Notes: generated by a model from the sequence alone, not told the origin. Shown: positions 1 through 8,138, numbered from the stretch's first letter. The stretch: 64,000 nt of DNA from Chryseomicrobium palamuruense (GCF_042649045.1 NZ_JBHSEF010000011.1:186001-250000); one strand, 5' to 3'. Program-made: numbers and translations.

Positions 1-2
1 TG

Positions 3-500
3 GAAGGGAATCGTTTTGCAACTGCTTGGAAGGAAGCGAAACAAACGGTTCAACGGGCTCCTAATCTGATGGATAATGTGGTACAGAATCTTAAAGATGG
101 CTTTTTGATGGCTATGGCTATCTTACCGACCATCCTGTCGATTGGATTACTGGGCCTTCTATTAGCTGAATTCACACCTGTATTCGACTGGATCGGCTAT
201 TTATTCTATCCATTCACATGGGCACTACAATTACCTGAACCGATGCTTGTAGCAAAAGCCAGCGCTCTTGGCATCGCTGAAATGTTCTTGCCGGCTTTAC
301 TAGTGGTGGAAGCTGAATTATTGATTAAATTTGTCATTGCAGTAGTATCTGTTTCTTCAATTATCTTCTTCTCAGCATTAGTTCCTTGTATCGTTGCAAC
401 GGATATCCCATTATCAATCCCACAATTAGTGGTTATCTGGGTGCAGCGCGTTATTCTGACATTAATTTTTGTCACGCCATTCGCGTACTTTATTCTTTAA
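3..500 (+). CDS. YjiH family membrane protein (nucleoside recognition/GATE domain), 5'-truncated by window edge
   Basis: The reading frame is open from the first bases, so the true N-terminus lies upstream. The visible 165 residues hold about four hydrophobic segments with short loops, and they resemble the C-terminal GATE (nucleoside recognition) region of YjiH-type proteins. An internal ATG at 69 is probably not the start because the upstream codons continue a charged helix. The substrate of this family is not established. Its position directly before histidase suggests, by inference only, a link to histidine or nucleoside uptake. Family assignment is from residue pattern alone. Confidence 0.6.
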   Translation, partial: EGNRFATAWKEAKQTVQRAPNLMDNVVQNLKDGFLMAMAILPTILSIGLLGLLLAEFTPVFDWIGYLFYPFTWALQLPEPMLVAKASALGIAEMFLPALLVVEAELLIKFVIAVVSVSSIIFFSALVPCIVATDIPLSIPQLVVIWVQRVILTLIFVTPFAYFIL

Positions 501-549
501 CCTGCTAACGCGTTACCACTGTATCTTGTTAAATTATGGAAAAAAATCC

Positions 550-578
550 TTGAGCTTTCATTTGGGTAAATTTATACT
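550..578 (+). promoter_or_regulatory. Predicted SigA promoter of hutH
   Basis: TTGAGC (550-555), a 17-base spacer and TATACT (573-578). Predicted transcription would begin near 585, only a few bases before the hairpin at 589-620, so the hairpin would be the first structure in the hutH transcript. Confidence 0.6.
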
Positions 579-588
579 GAAGGTAATC

Positions 589-624
589 AAAGATGCGATG
601 GCGACTGCTGTCGCATCTTTTTTT
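589..624 (+). terminator. Terminator-like hairpin in the hutH leader (possible attenuator)
   Basis: AAAGATGCGA (589-598) pairs perfectly with TCGCATCTTT (611-620) around a 12-base loop, followed by more T residues. It ends just before the hutH ribosome binding site (AAAGGGGTGGAG, 625-636). It may terminate the upstream gene, or act as an attenuator or 5' stabiliser of hutH, because a good promoter lies directly upstream of it. Confidence 0.6.
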
Positions 625-640
625 AAAGGGGTGGAGTTAC

Positions 641-2155
641 ATGATTACTTTAACGGGGAACAATTTAACAATAGAACAATTGCGCAGAATCCTATTTGAA
701 AACGAAAAAATCCATTTGGATGAGGCTGCAATGGATCGTGTTCGCAAAAGTCGTGAAGCTGTCGATCGCATCGTAGTGGAAGGCAAGACTGTTTATGGCA
801 TCAATACGGGATTTGGATTGTTCAGTAATGTTAGTATTGCTGAACAAGACGTGAATACTCTCCAGCTACATTTGATCCGGTCTCATGCCTGCGGTATCGG
901 TAAGCCATTTTCGGAATCTGTCTCACGAGCTATGGTCGTATTGCGACTAAACTCTTTGCTAAAAGGATTCTCAGGCATCCGTCCACTTGTTGCAGAACGG
1001 TTGGCTATGATGGTTAACGAAAGAATCCATCCGGTTGTTCCGCAACAAGGCTCACTGGGTGCTTCCGGGGATCTTGCACCACTTTCACACTTGGCACTCG
1101 TACTCATTGGGGAAGGTCAATACTGGAAAGACGGAGAGCCCATAGAGGCTTCTTCGGTTTGGCAGAATCACGGTCTTGATCCCATTGAACTGGCGGCGAA
1201 AGAGGGGCTCGCACTAATCAACGGTACGCAAACGATGACGGCACAAGGAATCGTCACCTACATCGAAGCGGAAACACTGGCGCTACAGAGTGAATGGATT
1301 GCAGCGATGACGTTTGAATCTTTATATGGTGTCATGGACGCTTTTCATCCTGCAGTTCATGAGGCGCGTGGCTACAAAGAACAGGTGGCAGTGGCAGAGA
1401 GTATGCGCTGGTGGTTAGAGGACAGTAAGTTGTCGACTAAACAAGGGGAAATGCGTGTGCAAGATGCGTATTCGCTGCGCTGCATTCCGCAGGTTCATGG
1501 AGCCAGTTGGCAAGCGCTCGCTTACGTCAAAGAAAAGCTTGAAATTGAAATCAATGCCGCAACCGACAATCCATTGATTTTTGAAGATGGGGAAGTGATC
1601 ATTTCAGGTGGGAATTTCCACGGACAGCCGATTGCGTTTGCAATGGACTTTCTAAAAGTGGCAGTGGCGGAACTTGCGAACATTTCGGAGCGTCGTATCG
1701 AACGCCTTGTGAACCCTGTGTTAAATGAAGGTCTGCCCGCATTTCTCAGTCCGCAACCTGGCCTTCAATCCGGCGCAATGATTCTGCAATATGCAGCGGC
1801 AAGCTTGGTTTCAGAAAACAAAACACTCGCACATCCCGCATCAGTCGATTCGATTCCATCTTCGGCAAACCAGGAAGATCACGTCAGCATGGGGACAATA
1901 GGTTCCCGTCACGCACGCGATATTACGGAAAATGCGCGTCGTGTACTCTCGATTGAAGCATATTGCGCGGCTCAAGCAGTAGAATACCGAGGAGTAGAAC
2001 GGATGTCACCAAGAACAGCAGAGCGCCTAAGCACTATCCGAAAACTAGTGGGACCGATTGATGAAGACCGGGTATTTAGTCCGGAAATCGAAAAAATTGC
2101 TACATTTCTTCTGGAAGAGGCGTATTTTGGTGTCAAAGAGAGTGTCGTGTCTTAA
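641..2155 (+). CDS. hutH: Histidine ammonia-lyase (histidase)
   Basis: Cytoplasmic enzyme that deaminates L-histidine to trans-urocanate and ammonia, the first step of histidine degradation. The protein has 504 residues, the usual histidase length of about 508. The Ala-Ser-Gly triad that cyclises to the MIO electrophile is at residues 141-143 within GSLGASGDLAPLS. The conserved SSANQEDHVSMG segment lies in the C-terminal half. The start at 641 is chosen because AAAGGGGTGGAG sits at normal spacing; an earlier in-frame ATG at 593 lies inside the leader hairpin. No hutU, hutI, hutG or hutP follows, unlike the compact hut operon of B. subtilis, so the rest of the pathway must be elsewhere if present. 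Confidence 0.95.
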   Translation: MITLTGNNLTIEQLRRILFENEKIHLDEAAMDRVRKSREAVDRIVVEGKTVYGINTGFGLFSNVSIAEQDVNTLQLHLIRSHACGIGKPFSESVSRAMVVLRLNSLLKGFSGIRPLVAERLAMMVNERIHPVVPQQGSLGASGDLAPLSHLALVLIGEGQYWKDGEPIEASSVWQNHGLDPIELAAKEGLALINGTQTMTAQGIVTYIEAETLALQSEWIAAMTFESLYGVMDAFHPAVHEARGYKEQVAVAESMRWWLEDSKLSTKQGEMRVQDAYSLRCIPQVHGASWQALAYVKEKLEIEINAATDNPLIFEDGEVIISGGNFHGQPIAFAMDFLKVAVAELANISERRIERLVNPVLNEGLPAFLSPQPGLQSGAMILQYAAASLVSENKTLAHPASVDSIPSSANQEDHVSMGTIGSRHARDITENARRVLSIEAYCAAQAVEYRGVERMSPRTAERLSTIRKLVGPIDEDRVFSPEIEKIATFLLEEAYFGVKESVVS

Positions 2156-2181
2156 GGATAGGAATTCAGTAAAACAAGCAA

Positions 2182-2210
2182 AAAGCAGCTCAAGCCGAGC
2201 TGCTTTATTT
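2182..2210. terminator. Bidirectional terminator between hutH and yqkD
   Basis: AAAGCAGCTC (2182-2191) and GAGCTGCTTT (2197-2206) form a 10-bp stem with a 5-base loop between convergent genes. The A and T flanks make it usable on both strands, and it overlaps the stop codon of the minus-strand gene. Confidence 0.75.
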
Positions 2211-3134
2211 CGCGAATAAATCATATTTAGTTAAGAAATCATGGACAGTCTCTTCATATTCCTCTGGATTCTCATTAATCGACTTCGCATGAGCTCCTTT
2301 GTCAAACATCTTAAGTTCTTTAGCGCCCTGTTTTTTATCATATAATTCCTGTGCCATATAAGGCAGAATGAATTCATCTGGCCATGAATGAATAAATAAG
2401 ACCGGTTTTTCAATTTGATCGACCACATCAATCGGAGAGACCATTCGAAAAGTGTAACCATCACGCAACTTCATAAACATGTTGGCAAGTCGTACAGTCA
2501 GCATCGACTTAATAGGAATCGTTTGCATCATGACATGATGCACTTGTTTTTCAAAATCTGAGAACGCACAATCTGAAATATAGAAATCGGCATCATCTCG
2601 TATCGACCCAGCATAGAGGAGTGTAGTAGCGGCTCCCATCGATTCTCCGTGAATACCTATCACGCCTCCTTCACCAACTCGGTCTCGTAACGCATCGACC
2701 ACGGATTCAAGATCCATCTTCTCGTAGTAACCAAAACTTGTCGTCTTTCCACCTGAATCTCCGTGACGTCTGTGGTCATAAATCACACTGTTGAATCCAA
2801 GTCGTTCAAACATTCGCACAAAACGTAATGAATTTACTTTGTTCTCGGTCACACCATGACAAATGATGACATAATTCTTCGTGTCATGTGGTTGAATAAA
2901 AATAGACTTTAGTTGATAGCCATTTTTCGACTCGATCCATACATCTTCTTTTTTAATCGCGTCATACCAAGCCTGATCGAGCCTTTTCTCGGAAATTTCT
3001 CGGTTTAAAATAAAATCAGTTTCTTTCCGCTTGATATACATCAATCGATTGGTGGCAACAAATCCAAGAAGAGTAGTTAAGGCGGTAAGAAGACTGGTAA
3101 CGACACTCGTCCAAATGATGACTCGTTTTCTCAT
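2205..3134 (-). CDS. yqkD: Membrane-anchored alpha/beta hydrolase, YqkD-like
   Basis: 309 residues. An N-terminal hydrophobic segment (about residues 5-28) is followed by an alpha/beta-hydrolase domain. The nucleophile elbow is GESMG, with a candidate catalytic Asp in the SWPDEF region and His in GAHAKS near the C-terminus. An upstream DHRRHGDSGG motif is typical of this esterase-like subgroup. The ATG at 3134 is preferred because GGAGAGG directly abuts the other in-frame ATG at 3140 but lies about 6 bases from this one. In B. subtilis yqkD precedes yqkE-yqkF-nudF, which lie just downstream here, supporting the name. The substrate is unknown. Confidence 0.75.
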   Translation of the reverse strand: MRKRVIIWTSVVTSLLTALTTLLGFVATNRLMYIKRKETDFILNREISEKRLDQAWYDAIKKEDVWIESKNGYQLKSIFIQPHDTKNYVIICHGVTENKVNSLRFVRMFERLGFNSVIYDHRRHGDSGGKTTSFGYYEKMDLESVVDALRDRVGEGGVIGIHGESMGAATTLLYAGSIRDDADFYISDCAFSDFEKQVHHVMMQTIPIKSMLTVRLANMFMKLRDGYTFRMVSPIDVVDQIEKPVLFIHSWPDEFILPYMAQELYDKKQGAKELKMFDKGAHAKSINENPEEYEETVHDFLTKYDLFAK

Positions 3135-3183
3135 CTGCATCCTCTCCGATACGTCTATTTACAAAAACCTTACCCTAATCTAA

Positions 3184-4041
3184 TTACTTTGATACATAGG
3201 TAGCGACATGCTGATATGCGTCGTTTAATTTTTCTTCATCGATACCAGTTTCTATTCCCATTCTATGCAGCATATGAACCACACGTTCAGTAGCGACATT
3301 CCCTGTAGCACCCGGTGCGAATGGACACCCTCCCAGTCCACCTGCCGAACTATCAAATCGATCGACGCCAGCTTGGAGGGCAGCGAAAATATTGGCAAGC
3401 GCCATTTTTTCAGTGTCATGAAAATGAGCGGTAAGAAGAACATTAGGAAATGCTTGTTTTAATAAATAGAAGAGCTCATGACTTTCTTTTGGAGAAGCCT
3501 TGCCAATCGTATCCGCTACGCTAAGTTCATGAACGCCATAATCAATGAATCGTTGACAAAGAGCAAGTACATCTTCTACGCGTTGTTTGCCTTCGTAAGG
3601 ACAGTAAAAAGCAGTTGAAATACATGCACGAACAAAATAGCCCTCTCGAATCAATTCTTTGATAGGTTGTTCTAATTGGCCCATCGCTTCATCCGTCGTT
3701 TTATTAATATTTTTTTTATTGAATGAATTGGAGACGCCAACAAATACTGCGACGCTTTTCGCACCAGACTCTTTCGCTGCGTCCATTCCCCGTTGATTAG
3801 GGGTTAATACAAATTGGCGGCCCACTTTCTTTGTAAGTTTTACTATCTCAGCTGCATCCGCCATCTGTGGCACCCATTTAGGTGAAACGAAAGATGTTAA
3901 TTCCATTTCCTTGATGCCCGCATCTTGTAGTGCATGAATAAAAGCTAGTTTTTGTTCGGTAGGTACATTATTTTTTTCATTTTGTAACCCGTCTCGAGGA
4001 CCGACCTCGATAATTGTCACACGATTTGGTAAACTAATCAT
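3184..4041 (-). CDS. yngG: Hydroxymethylglutaryl-CoA lyase
   Basis: Cleaves (S)-3-hydroxy-3-methylglutaryl-CoA to acetyl-CoA and acetoacetate, the last step of leucine degradation. It is a 285-residue TIM-barrel of the DRE-TIM family. The N-terminal EVGPRDGLQNE motif supplies metal and substrate contacts, TAHFHDT supplies metal-binding histidines, and GGCPFAPGATGN carries the catalytic Cys loop. Transcribed away from the thiolase at 4122, with about 80 bases between them. The pairing of a lyase that yields acetoacetate with a thiolase is metabolically sensible. AAGGGGGA lies upstream of the start. The symbol is that of the B. subtilis homologue. Confidence 0.92.
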   Translation of the reverse strand: MISLPNRVTIIEVGPRDGLQNEKNNVPTEQKLAFIHALQDAGIKEMELTSFVSPKWVPQMADAAEIVKLTKKVGRQFVLTPNQRGMDAAKESGAKSVAVFVGVSNSFNKKNINKTTDEAMGQLEQPIKELIREGYFVRACISTAFYCPYEGKQRVEDVLALCQRFIDYGVHELSVADTIGKASPKESHELFYLLKQAFPNVLLTAHFHDTEKMALANIFAALQAGVDRFDSSAGGLGGCPFAPGATGNVATERVVHMLHRMGIETGIDEEKLNDAYQHVATYVSK

Positions 4042-4121
4042 GGAACCATTCCCCCTTATGAATAGTTTACCTGTTTCGGGGAAGTGGTCGCAAGTAAGGG
4101 AAGAAAAAGGAGAGTGTCACT

Positions 4122-5309
4122 ATGTCAACAGAAGTAGTGGTTGTAAGCGCTGTCAGAACAGCCGTCGGATCATTTCAAGGTTCATTAAAAGATATTTCAG
4201 CAACCAATCTTGGTGCCATCGTTATCGAAGAGGCAGTACGTCGTGCGGGAATTACTAAGGATCAAGTAGATGAAGTCATTATGGGGAATGTACTGCAGGC
4301 GGGACTTGGGCAAAATCCAGCGCGTCAAGCAGCCATTCATGCAGGACTTCCACAAACGGTTCCTGCCATGACGATTAATAAAGTATGTGGGTCTGGACTT
4401 AAAACGATTCATTTAGCAACTCAAGCCATACTAGTAGGAGATGCCGAAATCGTTGTTGCAGGTGGGATGGAAAATATGAGTCAAGCACCCTATCTATTAA
4501 TGGGTGCTCGTGATGGTTATCGTATGGGGAATCAAAAAGCAGTAGACAGTATGATATCTGATGGCCTATGGTGTGCATTTAATGACTATCATATGGGTGT
4601 CACTGCAGAAAACTTATGCTCGAATTATGGTTTGAGCCGTGAAGAACAAGACGAATTTGCTGCACGTTCTCAACAACGAGCAACAGCAGCTATCGAAGCA
4701 GGTCGCTTCGATGAAGAAATCGTCCCTGTTCAGATTCCTCAGCGAAAAGGCGATCCGATTGAATTTAAAGTAGATGAATATCCGAAAAAAGGATCAACAG
4801 CAGAGAAACTAGCAGGCCTACGTCCAGCCTTTAAAAAAGATGGAAGTATAACAGCAGGAAATGCTTCCGGTATCAATGACGGGGCAGCAGCAGTTGTTGT
4901 GATGTCAAAACAAAAGGCTGAGAAGCTCGGTCTACCTATTTTAGCAACTATCAAGGCGAATGCATCTGCAGGAGTTGACCCATCCATTATGGGAATTGGA
5001 CCGGTAGAAGCAGTGAATAAAGTCATGAAAAAAGCAGGCATGACGGTCCAAGATATGGACTTAGTCGAAGCAAACGAAGCCTTTGCTGCGCAAGCATTAG
5101 CTGTCGATAAAGAACTAAAGTTTGATGCGGAAAAATTAAATGTCAATGGGGGAGCGATTGCGCTAGGGCATCCGATAGGTGCAAGTGGAACACGCATCTT
5201 CGTCACACTCATCCATGAAATGCAAAAAAGAGATGCAAAAACTGGTTTGGCGACTCTTTGCATAGGTGGAGGTCAAGGCGTCGCAACCATTGTTACACGA
5301 GGAGAATAA
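4122..5309 (+). CDS. Acetyl-CoA C-acetyltransferase (thiolase)
   Basis: 395 residues, full length for a biosynthetic-type or acetoacetyl-CoA thiolase that interconverts two acetyl-CoA and acetoacetyl-CoA. The acyl-accepting Cys is in NKVCGSGLKT, the catalytic His in GGAIALGHPIGASG, and the second Cys in CIGGGQG near the C-terminus. The ribosome binding site is AAAGGAG. It resembles AtoB, MmgA and YhfS of Bacillus; sequence alone does not tell which paralogue it is. Only three bases separate its stop codon from yqkE, so the two may be cotranscribed. Confidence 0.9.
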   Translation: MSTEVVVVSAVRTAVGSFQGSLKDISATNLGAIVIEEAVRRAGITKDQVDEVIMGNVLQAGLGQNPARQAAIHAGLPQTVPAMTINKVCGSGLKTIHLATQAILVGDAEIVVAGGMENMSQAPYLLMGARDGYRMGNQKAVDSMISDGLWCAFNDYHMGVTAENLCSNYGLSREEQDEFAARSQQRATAAIEAGRFDEEIVPVQIPQRKGDPIEFKVDEYPKKGSTAEKLAGLRPAFKKDGSITAGNASGINDGAAAVVVMSKQKAEKLGLPILATIKANASAGVDPSIMGIGPVEAVNKVMKKAGMTVQDMDLVEANEAFAAQALAVDKELKFDAEKLNVNGGAIALGHPIGASGTRIFVTLIHEMQKRDAKTGLATLCIGGGQGVATIVTRGE

Positions 5310-5312
5310 TCA

Positions 5313-5579
5313 ATGGCAAAAAAGAAAAAGGATAATCGAACTCGAGCGGACGTAACTCGGGAGAAGGAAACAAAAGATGATAGACTTACATTGAAAGAAC
5401 AATTATCAGATTCTATTTTTGAGAAGCTGCAAGCAAAGAAGCGTGAATTAAAAGAAGAAGAGATCCAAAAAGAACAAGAAGAAGAAGCGCGCCGTGCGTT
5501 TGAGAAGAAACAGCGTGAAAAGAATATGTCTTTTGAAGAATTACTAAGTCAGCATGGTGATAAAGGTTCCAAATACTAG
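5313..5579 (+). CDS. yqkE: YqkE family small charged protein (DUF3886)
   Basis: 88 residues, very rich in Lys, Glu and Arg. It starts MAKKKKDNR, continues into a predicted long charged helix and ends with a conserved KNMSFEELL-type segment. It matches the pattern of B. subtilis YqkE and lies upstream of yqkF and nudF as there. Function unknown; no membrane segment or signal peptide. Confidence 0.8.
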   Translation: MAKKKKDNRTRADVTREKETKDDRLTLKEQLSDSIFEKLQAKKRELKEEEIQKEQEEEARRAFEKKQREKNMSFEELLSQHGDKGSKY

Positions 5580-5581
5580 GA

Positions 5582-5613
5582 AAAGAGCATACCGCTTAGT
5601 CGGTATGCTCTTT
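5582..5613. terminator. Bidirectional terminator between yqkE and yqkF
   Basis: A perfect 13-bp inverted repeat (AAAGAGCATACCG, 5582-5594, with CGGTATGCTCTTT, 5601-5613) around a 6-base loop, between convergent genes and overlapping the last codons of yqkF. Confidence 0.85.
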
Positions 5614-6498
5614 ATATAGTTGGGTAGGTAAAATTTCTAATAAATGGTCAATCGATTGTTGAGTCACGCGTGTGTGATAATTTTTGATAGAGTCTTTTAA
5701 CTGATCCATTTTACTACTTCCGATTACCACAGAAGTAACGGGTTCTTCCCGTAGAATCTGATGAAGACTGACAGCGCCTAAATTATCCAAGTTCTTATGC
5801 ATATGAGCAACAAGGTGCTCTAATTCCTCGTTCGAATAGTCCCCATAATTTTTCACTTTTTGAAGCTTTGGAAGCCCCTGATCTGTCAACAGGCCTTTGG
5901 CTTGGCCTCCACGTACAAGGAGTCCGATTTGATGGTTGTTTAGAAACGGAAATACCATTTCTGGTCGACGATCGAGAGCAGAATACTGCATCATTATGGA
6001 AACAGCAGAGCTTTTTTCGAAATAAGGATAAATCACGTTCGGCCGAATGGAAGAAATTCCATATTCACGAATTAGCCCTTTTTCTTTAAGCCTTTCAAAT
6101 GTCTCTATGATGTCATCCCAAGAATCTTCTTTCGTACCGCCGTGGAGTTGATAAAGATCAATGACCTCACGTTGAAGACGAGTCAAACTGTTTTCAACTG
6201 CTTGACGAATCCATGTCGGGTCTGGATTCCACGTCCAACCTTCTTTCCCCGCTTGAAAACGATTCCCTACTTTAGTTGCGACATGAAAATCGTTCGTAAA
6301 CGAGTTAAGTGCGTTCCCGATTCGCTCTTCATTTGCTCCTTGCTCATACAAATCTGCTGTATCAATCCAATTGATTCCTTCCGAAGCTGCATATTCCATC
6401 ATTTCCGTTGTTGCTGTAGGATCAGTTGGAAGGGACATACCTCCAAGCGTTAATTCACTCATCGATAATGAACTTTTCCCCAATTTTCGATACTTCAT
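5596..6498 (-). CDS. yqkF: Aldo/keto reductase, YqkF-like
   Basis: 300-residue NADPH-dependent oxidoreductase of the aldo/keto reductase TIM-barrel superfamily. It starts MKYRKLGKSSLSMSELTLG, has the catalytic-region INWIDTADLYEQG (Asp and Tyr of the tetrad) and a C-terminal VVIGSSKMDQL motif that binds cofactor phosphate. The ATG at 6498 follows AAAGGAGGCGATTCA; the open frame runs 74 codons further upstream, but that part overlaps the divergent nudF and does not look like protein. Physiological substrate unknown. Position next to nudF is as in B. subtilis. Confidence 0.88.
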   Translation of the reverse strand: MKYRKLGKSSLSMSELTLGGMSLPTDPTATTEMMEYAASEGINWIDTADLYEQGANEERIGNALNSFTNDFHVATKVGNRFQAGKEGWTWNPDPTWIRQAVENSLTRLQREVIDLYQLHGGTKEDSWDDIIETFERLKEKGLIREYGISSIRPNVIYPYFEKSSAVSIMMQYSALDRRPEMVFPFLNNHQIGLLVRGGQAKGLLTDQGLPKLQKVKNYGDYSNEELEHLVAHMHKNLDNLGAVSLHQILREEPVTSVVIGSSKMDQLKDSIKNYHTRVTQQSIDHLLEILPTQLYKEHTD

Positions 6499-6562
6499 TG
6501 AATCGCCTCCTTTCCCTAATGGTACAATGAGGGGATAGAAAGCACAAAGAGGAGTGAAACAA

Positions 6563-7108
6563 ATGGGTAATAAATTTGAAGAAGTCACCGTAACGACAAC
6601 CAAAATACATGAAGGAAGAGTCATTTCTCTCCAAGTGGATGATGTGCGCTTACCAAATGGCAAACAGTCGAAAAGAGAACTTGTGAAGCATCCTGGTGCA
6701 GTGGCTATTATTGCCATCACAGATGATCATCGTTTACTGACTGTTGAACAATACAGGAAAGCTCTTGAGCGGAGTATCTTGGAAATTCCAGCTGGCAAGA
6801 TTGAAAAAGGAGAAGAACCCAAAGATACCGCCCTTCGTGAACTCGAAGAAGAGACAGGGTATACGGCATCAAATTTACATTTTATTCAGCGTTTTGCTAC
6901 ATCCCCAGGATTTGCGGATGAGATTATTTATATGTATGTTGCCCAAGGGTTAAAGAAATTAGCAACGGAGCAGACCCTCGATGAAGATGAATTTGTAGAG
7001 GTAAGAGAAATTACGCTCCGTGAAGCAGAAGAGTTAATCGAGAGCGAAGAAATCTTTGATGCGAAAACGGCCTTTGCTATCCAGTGGTGGAGACTTCATC
7101 AGTTCTAA
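6563..7108 (+). CDS. nudF: ADP-ribose pyrophosphatase (Nudix hydrolase)
   Basis: Hydrolyses ADP-ribose to AMP and ribose 5-phosphate, a housekeeping activity. 181 residues. A complete Nudix box runs from GKIEKGE to RELEEETGY, with all metal-binding Glu residues. The start at ATG 6563 is preferred over GTG 6554 because AAGAGGAG (6547-6554) overlaps the GTG but is 8 bases from the ATG. It is divergent from yqkF with a short shared intergenic region. Homologous to B. subtilis NudF (YqkG). Confidence 0.93.
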   Translation: MGNKFEEVTVTTTKIHEGRVISLQVDDVRLPNGKQSKRELVKHPGAVAIIAITDDHRLLTVEQYRKALERSILEIPAGKIEKGEEPKDTALRELEEETGYTASNLHFIQRFATSPGFADEIIYMYVAQGLKKLATEQTLDEDEFVEVREITLREAEELIESEEIFDAKTAFAIQWWRLHQF

Positions 7109-7150
7109 AGGATGACAAATTGTTCATATCCTCTAAAAAGGAGGGAACAA

Positions 7151-7558
7151 ATGAGCAAGCATTTCCTACAAGGGTGGATTGTATTTATCATGAGCAGCCT
7201 AGGTGGTTACTGGCTGTATAAGCAGACTTCTTTTTCTACAGAATCAATCAAGTTCCTGACAGATTTAAGTCAAGAGAGTGTGCTTCTTATGTATGCTGTT
7301 CTTCTGCCACTATTTTTTGTACCTTTGTCATCCATCTACTCATGGTTTGCTAAGATAGTAGTGGCTTGTTACAGCTGTTTTCATGCATATCTAGGTCCTA
7401 TTATTCTTGAACGACATGGAATCATGGAGTATTCATTTGATTTTGTGTTTTTTATCGGTCAGTTTATCTTCCTATGGTTTGCCATCCATTCGAACGGTAA
7501 AGGGTGGATTTTACTCTATATAGTACTTACCATTCTTCACCTCATCACTATTTACTAA
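7151..7558 (+). CDS. Unrecognised four-helix membrane protein
   Basis: 135 residues starting MSKHFLQGWIVF after AAAAAGGAGGGAACAA. Hydrophobicity suggests four transmembrane segments with short loops, one Asn-Gly-Lys turn near the C-terminus, and no signal peptidase or lipobox motif. It occupies the nudF-fur interval, where B. subtilis carries mciZ and spoIIM, but it shares no obvious motif with SpoIIM and is much shorter. It probably follows nudF transcription. I do not recognise the family; the reading frame itself looks real because of its strong ribosome binding site. Confidence 0.6.
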   Translation: MSKHFLQGWIVFIMSSLGGYWLYKQTSFSTESIKFLTDLSQESVLLMYAVLLPLFFVPLSSIYSWFAKIVVACYSCFHAYLGPIILERHGIMEYSFDFVFFIGQFIFLWFAIHSNGKGWILLYIVLTILHLITIY

Positions 7559-7566
7559 TTTTCTTC

Positions 7567-7581
7567 TTAGAATCATTCTTA
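7567..7581. promoter_or_regulatory. Candidate PerR-type box upstream of fur
   Basis: TTAGAATCATTCTTA is a near-perfect 7-1-7 inverted repeat. It matches the PerR consensus TTATAATnATTATAA at 12 of 14 defined positions. B. subtilis fur is a known PerR target, so the site is plausible, although it lies somewhat upstream of the promoter at 7609. Confidence 0.45.
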
Positions 7582-7608
7582 AAAACTATCAGTTATAAAA
7601 GGTTACAC

Positions 7609-7638
7609 TTGTCACTTGAAAATATCCTTTGGTATACT
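7609..7638 (+). promoter_or_regulatory. Predicted SigA promoter of fur
   Basis: TTGTCA (7609-7614), an 18-base spacer and TATACT (7633-7638). The start codon follows 25 bases later. Confidence 0.6.
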
Positions 7639-7662
7639 AAGTGATAGGTTAGGAGGCGTCGT

Positions 7663-8103
7663 ATGGAAGGCCGTATTGATCGTATAAAAAAACAGTTATC
7701 CGGTGCGGGCTATAAGTTGACGCCGCAACGAGAATCAACTGTCCGTGTTCTATTAGAAAACGAAGAAGCTCATTTAAGTGCAGAAGACGTCTTTCTCCTT
7801 GTGAGAAACAAATCTTCGGATATTGGGCTTGCAACTGTTTATCGCACACTTGAACTATTAAATGAATTGAATGTCGTCGATAAAATCCAGTTTGGTGATG
7901 GGGTCTCTCGGTATGACTTGAGACAAGAAGGGGCTGCTCACTTTCATCATCATCTCGTCTGTATGGAATGTGGTGCTGTAGATGAGATTCAAGAAGATCT
8001 ACTCGAAGACGTTGAACAAATTGTAGAAACAAAATGGAACTTTAAAATTAAAGATCATCGATTAACATTCCATGGCATTTGCCATCGGTGTCATTCTAAA
8101 TAA
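7663..8103 (+). CDS. fur: Ferric uptake regulator family protein (Fur)
   Basis: 146-residue metal-dependent DNA-binding repressor. The N-terminal winged helix includes KLTPQRESTVRVL and the recognition segment IGLATVYRTLELL. The dimerisation domain has the His cluster AAHFHHHLVC and two Cys pairs, CMEC and CHRC, that hold structural zinc. B. subtilis has Fur, PerR and Zur paralogues; position directly before xerD and drm matches fur. It would repress siderophore and iron-uptake genes when iron is ample. The ribosome binding site is AGGAGGCG. Confidence 0.9.
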   Translation: MEGRIDRIKKQLSGAGYKLTPQRESTVRVLLENEEAHLSAEDVFLLVRNKSSDIGLATVYRTLELLNELNVVDKIQFGDGVSRYDLRQEGAAHFHHHLVCMECGAVDEIQEDLLEDVEQIVETKWNFKIKDHRLTFHGICHRCHSK

Positions 8104-8111
8104 ACGAGAGA

Positions 8112-8138
8112 GGATAGCTATTTCAGCTATCCTTTTTT
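8112..8138 (+). terminator. Terminator after fur
   Basis: GGATAGCT (8112-8119) and AGCTATCC (8125-8132) form an 8-bp stem followed by six T residues. xerD begins 20 bases later, so readthrough from fur into xerD is probably limited. Confidence 0.8.

Noticed and set aside
6499..6720. 74-codon N-terminal extension of yqkF
   Set aside because: It overlaps the divergent nudF, lacks family similarity, and a strong ribosome binding site precedes the internal ATG at 6498.
7616..7638. TTGAAA as -35 for fur
   Set aside because: Only 11 bases from TATACT; TTGTCA at 7609 has an 18-base spacer and fits better.
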